Source: Steinernema hermaphroditum
Taxonomy: Eukaryota; Nematoda; Chromadorea; Rhabditida; Steinernematidae
DNA: 64,000 bases
Assembly (NCBI GenBank): GCA_030435675.1
Contig: CM059622.1
Location: 8,804,001-8,868,000, forward strand
Direction: 5' to 3'
The notes below the pieces were generated by a model, which worked only from the letters and a program-made list of their open reading frames with translations, did no database searches and was not told the origin of the DNA. Both the position numbers and the translations under genes were made by a program. Positions 1-9,912 of this stretch are shown piece after piece. Every line of letters starts with the position of its first letter. The stretch's first letter is position 1.

Positions 1-754
1 TCTGGGTGAGCATTGTCCTTGGTCCTACACTGAAGAACTGTACATTCACATGATAATCACTTCGTCGAACATTTTTAGGCTTTTCAAAACAGGAAGTTTA
101 ACCTTACAATGTATTGGGAGTGGTTTGTCTTCGGTCGCGAAAACAAGACGACCGGAACATCCAGAACATCCAAGTTTCCATATCAATGGAGCGTCCTCAG
201 CAGATGCCGCCATTTTGAGTTTTTAGGGTTAGGTCAGAACTTTCAGTGGGAAGGAACGTGATTTCGACGAAATGAAGCGCGGAGAGGGTTCGATTTCTCA
301 CTTTTTCGAACAGACCGATTCGGTTTTACCGGTTTTCGCCGACGCCCACCCCCACTCCCTAGCTTTCTTCCCCAGAAGATGTTCTTGATGACGACCCTCT
401 GGGGCCAGAGGTACCGTGTCCTGCGTCGTTCTCGAGGCACAGAGGGCATCCTTTGCCACTGGGCGTCCTCGGCTCTCAGGGCCGACGTCGTGGCTCAGCA
501 GGACCGGTTTCCCCGAGGGCGTCCCGAAGGCAGAGTTTCATTTGCAAACCGCGGCGTTGAAAACAATAAATCGTCTTCGGTAGGTGCCGTGTTACAGCGC
601 TGCCGTTCGTTTTTGTTTTGCCGCGGTCCCGTTGTTTGTGCGGCGGCAAAAAAGGGACCTGTTCCCCTTCCCCGGCCTTCTGCCCCTTCGCTCGTTCGCC
701 TTCTTCGCCGCCGTTACAACGCGCCTGCTTTGAGAGTTCCTTTCAGCCAGGATC
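1..754. other. Upstream region of tyrosinase gene, no gene supported
   Basis: Overlapping open frames on both strands between about 243 and 880 contradict each other and have no recognisable domain, so I treat them as chance frames in GC-rich sequence. The stretch probably holds the promoter and 5' leader of the tyrosinase gene that starts at 755, or the end of a gene lying outside the window. Confidence 0.4.
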
Positions 755-3242
755 ATGGCCTCCCAGCGGTGGCTTCTTCTGCTCGGCGCCGTCGCCGGGC
801 TCCTCCGAGGCGCGGGGGCGCAGGTGAACTGCGCGGACGCGCCGACGCCGGCCCTGAAGATTGTTTGTGAGCAGCTCCACAAGTGGGACGCCGGAGCGCG
901 GGTGAGTCCCCCGGACCAGGCGTCTAAGCGCAGATTCAGGCGGCGCCGCCGGTAGCGGCGAAGGCTGCCTTCGCACCGGCGCTCCCCGGCGTGCCGGCGC
1001 CGATGATCGCCGCGGAGCTGGCGCCCATCGCCATCTCGCCCTACCAGTGCATGGACCTCGGCTGTCTCTGCCAGTACATGGGAGGTTGGTAGCCCCTGGG
1101 TACGGTAGCTGAGCGGGCGTTGCAGGCAATGGCCAAGCGGGCTCCAACGCGTGTACCCTGTCCAGCGGGAAGCCGCTGACGAAAGCCGTCCGAAAGGAGT
1201 ACCGTATGCTGAGCGACGAGGAGCGCGGCCGCTTCCACGCGGTGATATTGCAGCTGAAACGTTCCGGGGAATACGACAAACTGGCGACGATCCACTCTCA
1301 GTTCGCCGAGGCCGGCGGCGCCCACTCGGGACCCGCCTTCCTCGCCTGGCATCGCGAGTTTATCAAGCGGTAGCCCCCCGCCCTTGTGCCCCTACCGTAG
1401 TCTTCAGGATGGAGATCGCCATCCGGCAGATCGACCCAACGCTGGCGCTGCCCTACTGGGACTCCGTCCTCGACCAGAACCTGCCGGACGCCCGCGACTC
1501 CATCATGTTCTCCGAGGAGTTCATGGGCACCACCGACGCCGCAGGCAACGTCGTGACGGGAGCCTTCGGGGGCTGGCGTACCCTGCAAGGCCGCCCTAAC
1601 ATCCTCCGCAAGGTCGGCGCCCAGGCGAACCTCTTCCGCGAGTCCGACGTCCAGTTCGTCCTCCAGCAGATGCAGGTCGAGAACGTCATGGCCTTCTCGG
1701 CGCCGCGCCAGGTACCGTAACTTGCGTCGACCTAGCCCACTCGGTTCAGGGCTGCACGGTGCGGACCGACTGGAATGTGCTGGAGTACACACACGGAAAC
1801 GTGCACATCTACGTGGGCGGCGACATGCTGGACCAGTCGACGTCGGCGAACGACCCGATCTTCTGGCTGCACCACTCCTTCGTCGACCTCATCTGGGAGC
1901 TCTGGCGCGAACAGCGCCAGAACCGCTTCGACCGCGAGAACGCCTACCCCCCGGACATGCAGCTCTGCAGCAGCGCTAACCACTTCGGTGGGTCCCGCCG
2001 CGCCCCCTGAGTCTCATAGCGCCCCTAGGTTCTGCACTGATGCGCCCCTTCGAGCCCTGGAGGAACGTCGACGGCCTCAACAACAAGTACACCGACAACA
2101 TGTACAGCTTCGCGCCGCGACCCACCTGTGCCTCCGGCGACTGTGGATCCAAGTACCGTGCCCTTCACTCCTTACCGTAACCCATCTCGTCTAGGTACCT
2201 CTTCTGCGATCGCTCGCACGGGGCGCCGCGGTGTGCGGCGAAGGTGAAGACCGGCGGCAACTGCGGCGGCTTCTCCGGCGGCGAGGACGTCTGTTTCAAC
2301 GGCCGCTGCGAGGCCGGCCGCTGCGTCGCCGGCGCTCAGGTGAGTCTCTGGAGGGTTACGGTAGTCGCGTGTTGCAGCCGCCGGTCACGAAGGCGCCCCC
2401 CGTAGTGATCACGACGGCGGCGCCGCCGGCGCAGGTGAGCTGCTACAACGAACACGAGTGCTGCGGCTTCTGGACGTCCTCCGGCGAGTGTCAGAAGAAC
2501 CCTGGCTATATGTCCGCCTGGTGAGTATCCGCCACGCACAGCGTTCACTCTCTTCCAGGTGCAAGGCCTCGTGCAAAAAGTGTCGTCCTGACTACGATAT
2601 CAACGTCGGTGGGTGCTGGGGCGCCAGTTTTCCCGCTACCGTATGCTTTCAGAGTGCTCTGACCGGCACAAGAACTGCGCGAAGTGGTCCCGCGGCGGAG
2701 AGTGCGGGCGTAACGCCCTCTGGATGACGGAGAACTGCCGTCAGAGCTGTGGGAAGTGCGCCCGGACGCGCGCCGACGTGTGCGGCGGTGGCGCGAAGGA
2801 CCAAGGTGGGCCGGGTCCCTCGGGGAGTACGGTAGCAGCAAGTTCAGGAACGACCCCGGCGCCGCGACCGGAGAAGTGCGAGTCGCCAGGGTGCTACAAC
2901 GAGAACGTATGCTGCCAGTTCTGGGGTCTTCAGGGTCAATGCTCCCGCAACGCCACCTGGATGGCCTGCAACTGCAAGGTCAGCTGCGGGTACTGTATTC
3001 CGCAGGACTACTACTACGGGACCTGCGACGACTACCACCGCGACTGCCGGTCGTGGTCCCGCCGCGGAGAGTGCCAGAAGAACCCGTGGATGTTGGAGAA
3101 CTGCCGCTCCAGCTGCCAGAGTTGCCTCAACGCCTGGGAACTCCGGAACATGTGCCGCGCCGGAGGCGGCTTCCGGAGGGGTCGCGACGCGCAGTTCCTG
3201 CCCCCGGCGCCCTTCGAGGAGCCTGCCGTGGAGATCATGTGA
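755..3242 (+). CDS. Tyrosinase with C-terminal ShK domains, secreted
   Basis: Type-3 copper oxidase that would oxidise phenols or tyrosine outside the cell, probably in cuticle or eggshell tanning (role inferred from the family). Eleven exons: 755-901, 940-1084, 1126-1369, 1408-1711, 1750-1987, 2029-2152, 2195-2339, 2378-2520, 2559-2608, 2653-2805 and 2848-3242. Residues 1-22 form a signal peptide ([17 protein letters not shown]). A cysteine-rich segment [13 protein letters not shown] follows, then the CuA region ([13 protein letters not shown]), the ALPYWDS motif, and the CuB region ([13 protein letters not shown], then [14 protein letters not shown]). The tail has four ShK-like six-cysteine modules beginning near 2443, 2655, 2893 and 3021. 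This architecture is typical of nematode TYR proteins. Its ten introns are only 38-44 nt long and seven carry TACCGTA or TACGGTA. The start was chosen because the signal peptide begins there and the exon joins in frame. Confidence 0.92.
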
Positions 3243-3575
3243 TGTGTGACCAATGAATTTCTCCTCTCATGACATTCCTAAAGCGGGAACGCCTGGGGGA
3301 CGAGAGAAGGCACAGTATTGCGACGAGTGGCGAGCCGTAACATGAAGTACATCTACTCTAAGGCTATTGGTAAAAAAAAGAGTAACATATTTTCTTTTCT
3401 GGCGTCATTGAGTCCCGCGGAGACGACGCCGATGCCCTCCAGTGCCATGGATACTGTAAACCCCGAAAATGCGTGATTAACCCTTTATGTGTGCACGAGA
3501 ACTGTCGTCGGGAGTGACGCGAGGACTGACGGACGTGTAGTCCAGTCTGGGGGATTACGGTATCACAATTGTACG
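3243..3575. other. Convergent 3' intergenic spacer
   Basis: Lies between the stops of the tyrosinase and the Ldh2-family gene. It contains a TACGGTA heptamer at 3556-3562 but no supported gene. Confidence 0.4.
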
Positions 3576-4962
3576 TTAGTCGCTGTCCGACTCGCAGGCA
3601 AGGACGTCGTTGAGGCGCTTAGCGCGGAACATGGGGATGTCCAGGTCGTTGGCCAGCTTGACCTACAAAGCAAGTGTCAGGGAATCCGCGCGAGACCGAA
3701 TCACCCACCAGGTGCACGACTTGGCTTTTCTTGTAGACGATGCCCTCCAGTTCGTCGCACATCGCCATGTGGCCCCGCTCAGGGTCTCCGGCCACGAGAA
3801 CGGGCTCCTCTTCGTCCAGCTGAAATGGCTCGTGTTACGGTAGGCGACGTGTCGGGAGCTACCGGGCTCAGGTCGCGGGTGTCGTCGAGGAACGTCTGGA
3901 GGCGTCCGGCGAATCCCGGCGCGAAGCACTCAGGGTCGATGGCGACGAAGCATTGGCCCTGAAACGCAGGCTTAGCCAGGGCGATCGCGGCGGGACCCAC
4001 CAGGTCAGCCATCTGGTCGGTCGTCTGCCACTGACGTATGTTCTTGCCGAAGGCGGAGCCAGCCATGATGCCGCAGAGGATCTCGACCATCATACAAAGG
4101 CCGGTACCCTTGTAGCCGCCGGTGGCCTCCTGACCCCCCAGGGGCTGCAGCCCGCCTCCGCCCAAAACCACCTTCGGGTCGTGCGTCTCGACGCCGCCGG
4201 CGTCGGCGCCCCACCCGCTGGGGATCATCGTGGCGCCTCGCTTCTCCGCCACCTCGATCTTCCCGTAGGCGACAGTAGTGGAGGCCATGTCGAGGAAGAA
4301 GTTGTCTCCGTTGGTGGCCGGCGCCGCCATGCAGATCGGATTCGAGCCAAGGCTCTTCTGCGAGGAGCGCGTCGGGAATACGCACGGAGATGTGTTCGTG
4401 AAGGCCATACCCTGAACAGTCGGGCTAGAGGACCCCCGCTACCGTACTTACCACCATGCCCTGGCTCATCGCGTGCATCGCGTACCATCCGGTGATGCCA
4501 AAGTGGTTAGATTTGCGCGCCACCACCCAGCCGATGCCGAACTCACGCGCTTTCTTCACCGCTAGCTTCATGCAGAAGTTGCCGACGACGGGTCCCAGCA
4601 GATTGGCGCCGTCCACCCACGCCGTCGCTCCCTTCTCCTTCACCACCTTCGGCGTCCCTGCAAGCCAGGCAGGTTACGGTAGCGGACGATACTCACCGGT
4701 CCCGGCGCAGGCGCCGGAGGCGATGTCGTTGACGTAAACGTGGAGGCGCTGGATGCCGTGGCTGTAATGGCCACGGTAGTCCGAAGTGACGAGGATGTCC
4801 GCCAGCTGCTGTGCGTGCTCAGCGTCGCAGTCGATCTTCTCCATGCAGCCGAGGATGAAGCCGCGGATCTGGAGGGGCACTGAGGGGCCGGGAAGGAGCA
4901 CTCACCTCCTTCTTTGAGACGACGATCTCCTCGGACTCGTTGAACGTCTTCTTCACGCGCAT
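3576..4962 (-). CDS. Ldh2-family malate/L-lactate dehydrogenase
   Basis: NAD(P)-dependent oxidoreductase of the malate/L-sulfolactate/L-lactate dehydrogenase family (COG2055 type), which is unrelated to classical LDH/MDH. The first coding exon runs from ATG 4962. The next starts with RGFILGCMEKIDCDAEHAQ and continues ILVTSDYRGHYSHGIQRLHVYV, whose SHG segment holds the family's catalytic His. Later exons give GWVVARKSNHFGITGWY and GSNPICMAAPA, then a glycine-rich segment with GGYKGTGLCMMVEILCG, and end in NDLDIPMFRAKRLNDVLA. Five or more exons; three introns contain the heptamer (3836, 4440, 4675). A splice acceptor (cttcgttgcag) lies 13 nt upstream of the ATG, suggesting trans-splicing. The exact substrate cannot be read from sequence. 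Confidence 0.9.
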
Positions 4963-5503
4963 CTTAGCGGACTCTCTGCAACGAAGAAGGAAGAGATCTG
5001 GCCGCCGTTCGAGCTGATTTTCATAGTTCGCCGAGAGAACCGGTTTACCACCTCCCGGAGTGCCGCCGAAGAAGCGCGTTGCGCGGAACCAAAGTGCATC
5101 GTTACACTTCGGAGTGATCGATGATGCCACGAAGTGCAGAGACCGCGCAGGCCGAGGCCCTGAAAGGTGCGAAGACGATCTTGATCGCTCCCCCTCCGAT
5201 TCAACCGCGCCGCCTCCGCCGATGTAGTCTGTAGGCTTCGGAATCCTCCGGAAGAGGTGGACTTGGTTCCCGACGGTTAGGGGCACCACAGCACTGATCC
5301 GTTCGCAGAAAGTACCAAAGCTGACAGGGCATGCTGCCCTACGCCTTCCTCTCCCGCAACCGAATTTTACCGGAATATGGTAGCCGAGAAAAGCAACGAC
5401 GCGATTATCTAGCTTTTATCGACAGTGTAGAAACAAAACCCATATTCAGTTCTTCTAAGGAACACTTGGTAAATTCTCTTTCGGCTGGTTCTCTTCTTCC
5501 ACT
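4963..5503. other. Spacer between Ldh2-family gene and MPC2
   Basis: A minus-strand open frame runs through the first 330 bases, but it has no domain and ends at the acceptor just before the dehydrogenase start. I read it as outron or promoter. The remaining 200 bases, just beyond the MPC2 stop, show nothing recognisable. Confidence 0.4.
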
Positions 5504-6059
5504 TTAGGCAGCGTCGACTACAATGTAGCTCTCATCCTCCTCCGGCATAATGTGGGCCTTGTGCTTAGGATGGTAATACTCGTAGTGAGCGATCCTAAGC
5601 AGCTGAGTGAGACCCGTGCAACCGACGAAAAAGTTGACGCTGGCCAAGTAGTAGTTCACCGGAATGATCACAAAGCAGTAGCGCGTCCAGATCGCCCCGG
5701 TGCAAAACAACGCCACATTCTACAACACATCAGATACACTTCAGAAGATGTCACCGCCTGAACTCACCTGATAAACGCTGAGCTTCTCAGCAGGACGTGT
5801 CAAGTCGGCCAGGCCTGCCCCTACGAGGCACCACTTGATCGTCGGCGCCCTTCAAGGAGATACTACGAGAGAATGCAGAGCACAGCCACTTACCAGAAAA
5901 AAACGGTTTTCGGTCCAGCAGGATGGTTCCAAGCTGGCCGCGCAGATTTGGGGAGAATGGGGTAGATAACCTGCAAAGAAGCGAAATCAGCCGAACAGCG
6001 CAGAGGGAATTCACCTTGTCGCCGAACCTACATAAGGTCCGATACACCGCCGACGCCAT
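5504..6059 (-). CDS. MPC2: Mitochondrial pyruvate carrier subunit 2
   Basis: Inner-membrane subunit that forms the pyruvate importer together with MPC1. The coding pieces in order are MASAVYRTLCRFGDK, then YPILPKSARPAWNHPAGPKT followed by VFFW, then CLVGAGLADLTRPAEKLSVYQ-like sequence, and finally ALFCTGAIWTRYCFVIIPVN with a tail rich in charged residues. The NHPAGPKTVFFW and WTRYCFVIIPVNY signatures are diagnostic of MPC2. Four exons with introns of about 45-50 nt. The first ATG in frame is 6059. An acceptor (attcttttcag) lies 11 nt upstream, consistent with a spliced leader. The length of about 135 aa fits the family. Confidence 0.92.
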
Positions 6060-6850
6060 CCAACACTCCACTGAAAAGAATAAGGCTGCGTCACCCGATG
6101 AAACAAAACAGAAGTGGCGCTTTCCTGCTTCTGCCGCACAACAACCGTCGGCCGATCATGCGAGTGCCGCGGATCGATCACGCCAGATCGATTTCTCTCC
6201 CAAGCTCGTAAACTGTGATAACCGAGGCGCCCCAAATCTCTGTTTTTCTGGCGTTTGCTCCAAGAGTGCTCCGGTCAAATAAACTCGCGTCTCCGTTGGA
6301 TATTTATGTGGGTGACATTCGATGCCCCACGCCCCACGTCACACACGGTCGCTAGCACTATAGCCCCCGTCCATGGCTAAGGCAACATGCATGAAAGGAG
6401 TACAATCAATAGGCGCCGCAGTCGTAATCATGAACAGAGGCAGCGACACCCTGCCGCGCAGTCATGCGCCCGGTTATACATAGTGCTATTGACATCACTT
6501 CCAATTAGTGAATAGGCGAAACATTAAATAATCACTGGGAATGACACCCGACGCCCTCTTCCCGGCCACAGAGCTTCATAGAACTTTTACTTCAGAGACG
6601 AGACGAATTACACATACAAAGTGGTTACTTTATACAGATTAGGGAATTTACATCTAAACAGTAGATCGCCGAGGAAACAGAAAGATATTCACAAGCCATG
6701 GAGATTTTCGAATAGAACACTAAAGAGAAAGCAAGAGATTCCCACTCACCGTGAATAGTGAGACCAGTGAATGCAGAAGAAGCATGACACAACGTGAAGA
6801 GGATATGGGACAGGAGTACACCATGACGGCATACATAGACGATGACTAGT
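6060..6850. other. Intergenic, MPC2 promoter side and RAB2 3' region
   Basis: Neither strand shows a domain. The minus-strand open frame at 6625-6954 is a shadow of the RAB2 last exon, which is read in another frame and ends at 6851. The region should hold the RAB2 3' UTR and MPC2 upstream signals. Confidence 0.4.
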
Positions 6851-7759
<909 letters not shown>

Positions 7760-8568
7760 CACGACACTTCGAGAGTTAATCTGCAACAGTTGGAACTCAG
7801 AAGGAGCGCACCCATAAACAACACGCCAATAAACAGAATAGGATCGATTAACCGGAGTGATGCATTAACTACGAGCGCAACAACAGTCGCACTTAACGGC
7901 CGCATTCTGCATGAGCTGGCTGTCGCTTCGCTGTCATCGCCGCTAGCGACGGATTTGGCTCGATCGAGGTGATGTGTTTACACGAGAGAGCGTTCTCCGA
8001 AAAGTCGCCCATGCGCCAAAACAAGGAGACCCACTGAGCGTGGCCGCCCAGAGTGCGCCGAGCTCTTCTCAAGCAAGAAGCAAGGTTCGGCTGACCTTAT
8101 CACGTCGTGACGAGCGACTGTCGCCAACAAAAGAAGCACGGAAGATCGCGGACTGAGCGAACTGAGAAAGAACTGACCGCGAAGAAGAAGAGATCCATGA
8201 ACGGCCGGCTATTCGCCGCCGCCTTCCAAATCCAGTGCCGTTCCCTCCCTGCGGCGTCGGCGCCTCAGCAAACTCGAAGAGCGCTACGACAGCAACGGAG
8301 AATTGATTCTGCCGACGCCACGCCCCCGATGCTCAACAGCAGCTGATTACCCCCTGGGGACACAGGGACTGCGCGTCGGGAGCCACCATGCGTTCCAACG
8401 AGAAGCTGTCTAACATTGTCTACCGTAAACTCCGTGACCTGTCAATTACTGTCGATCGACCGGTCAGCAAGCTTGCAGTCGGTGGAAGTGGACCCTCGAG
8501 CAGACAGAGAGTCTGCGTCTCTTAAGTTCATTTGCGAGGAAGGTACACTACGGAGAAGTTCTTCACTG
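7760..8568. other. Divergent promoter region between RAB2 and small membrane gene
   Basis: Rich in CGAT-containing and purine-rich sequence, without a recognisable domain on either strand. A possible upstream ATG at 8388 opens a frame that stops after about 45 codons, and it could be an upstream exon or uORF of the gene starting at 8569. Confidence 0.35.
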
Positions 8569-8926
8569 ATGGACCTCGCCGTTGTTTTGATCGTCGTCGT
8601 TTCAGTTTTGCTAGGCGTTTTAATTCTGGTCGCCCTGTTGTATGGCATCTATCGTATTCTGCATCACCCGCGTGTCCCGAAGCCACCTGCGTCTACTTCC
8701 GCCACACCTCTGCAAATCAAAAAAGGCAACGTCGAGCCACTCAGGTAAACCGTCGTGTGCCTTCGCAAATAAACCAATCACTTTCAGGAGTCTCTTCGAT
8801 GAAGACGATCTTTCGCGGTCCGTCATCGTCGGCTCCATGACGACTTCCTCCGAACAGGATAACCTTGACGACCCGTTCGCTACCAATTCCTCGTCACAGT
8901 GTGCGGATAAAGCCACCAAGGACTAA
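8569..8926 (+). CDS. Small single-pass membrane protein, unknown
   Basis: Two exons with intron 8748-8787. The ATG at 8569 is the first in frame. The product begins with a 24-residue hydrophobic helix (MDLAVVLIVVVSVLLGVLILV), followed by a basic juxtamembrane segment (YRILHHPRVPKPP) and a polar acidic tail (SLFDEDDLSRS, then DNLDDPFATNSSS) that ends KATKD. The frame is open upstream of the ATG for 50 codons, so a spliced upstream exon could extend the N-terminus. The stop codon overlaps an AATAAA poly(A) signal (8925-8930). I do not recognise the family. Confidence 0.55.
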
Positions 8927-9215
8927 TAAACCTTTACTTCTTCACTTCAGTGCTGGCGACCTCATCAGGTTGGACGGACTCTGTCTTTTACTCTTGCATC
9001 TCAAACACCCAGTTACTCATGAGGTATGTGCGATGCAGAAGACATATATATAGCGTATATGTGTACAAAACGAGTCTTTCGCGATTTCAGCGCTGAGACT
9101 GAGGGAACGGAAACAAGTAGCGGATATGAAACGTTGCCTACCACTCTATTTGACGCGTTCTACTGATCGGAAGAACCCGGATAACTTTCATTTGACATCC
9201 AAGAGTCACAATCGC

Positions 9216-9599
9216 TTAAAAAGTGAATTTCGCCTTTTTTCGGCCAACAAGCTCGTTCACCGATCGTCGAATGAGAGGCAGCACGTCGACATGCTTCAGA
9301 GGATGTACGAATCTGATATGACGTGCATGGATTCCCACTTCTTCCACTTGCACGGGCTTCAACCCCTTGATTCGTCTTCGGTACACGGTGGCGTTCTTGA
9401 CTAGTAAGTTCATGAAGCAGTCGCAGATTGCGAGCACTCCTGCAAGCGGCTATAGTAATGCTAAATGACTATCCCACCCACCTTCTACTGCTACCTCGTT
9501 CTTGAGCTCGATGACGACCTTCTGACCGCTTATTGCTTGCAGAAAGCACACGAGCGACTGGCAGCTTACGATGCGCTCTCCACGCACATAGGGAAACAT
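9216..9599 (-). CDS. LSM10: LSM10-like U7 snRNP Sm protein
   Basis: Small Sm-fold protein of about 113 aa in two exons. Exon 1 begins MFPYVRGERIVSCQSLVCF and runs to IELKNEVAVEG. Exon 2 begins GVLAICDCFMNLLVKNATVY (Sm1 motif), and continues VQVEEVGIHARHIRFVHPLK (Sm2 motif) to a basic end. The ER-I-S-SL start, the xFMNL core and the HARHIRFVH block fit LSM10 better than SmD1. LSM10 pairs with LSM11 in the U7 snRNP, which cuts replication-dependent histone pre-mRNAs. The intron at about 9440-9482 has normal GT and AG ends. An acceptor (gaatttccag) lies 8 nt upstream of the ATG. It is on the same strand as, and 313 bp downstream of, LRRK. Confidence 0.78.
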
Positions 9600-9912
9600 C
9601 GCGATTTCTGGAAATTCGTAAACTCACATTTCTGTAATTATAACACCGAAAAGTCGCGGAAAGCGGAGGAAGCAGTTTATTTCCGACCAGCGAAATCGGG
9701 AAACAAATGCCGCAAAACCCATCAGAGAGAATATTTACATTCGATTTGGGGAAGGCGATGAATCGCCGAGAAGATCAGTTGTGTGGGGAAAGCGAATCGA
9801 TCGGAAATGCCGAAGTGCGAGCGAGCCGAGAATGTATATACAGACAAAAGATTATGCGGAGTGCTGGGGAAATGGTGCTAGGGAGTGACTACGAAGTTAG
9901 AAGGGTGACTAT

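Noticed and set aside
379..882. Overlapping coding frames upstream of the tyrosinase on both strands
   Set aside because: Arginine/alanine-rich, no domain, mutually exclusive; typical of GC-rich non-coding DNA.
9126..9404. Plus-strand 92-codon frame
   Set aside because: It overlaps LSM10 exon 2 in antisense and has no domain.
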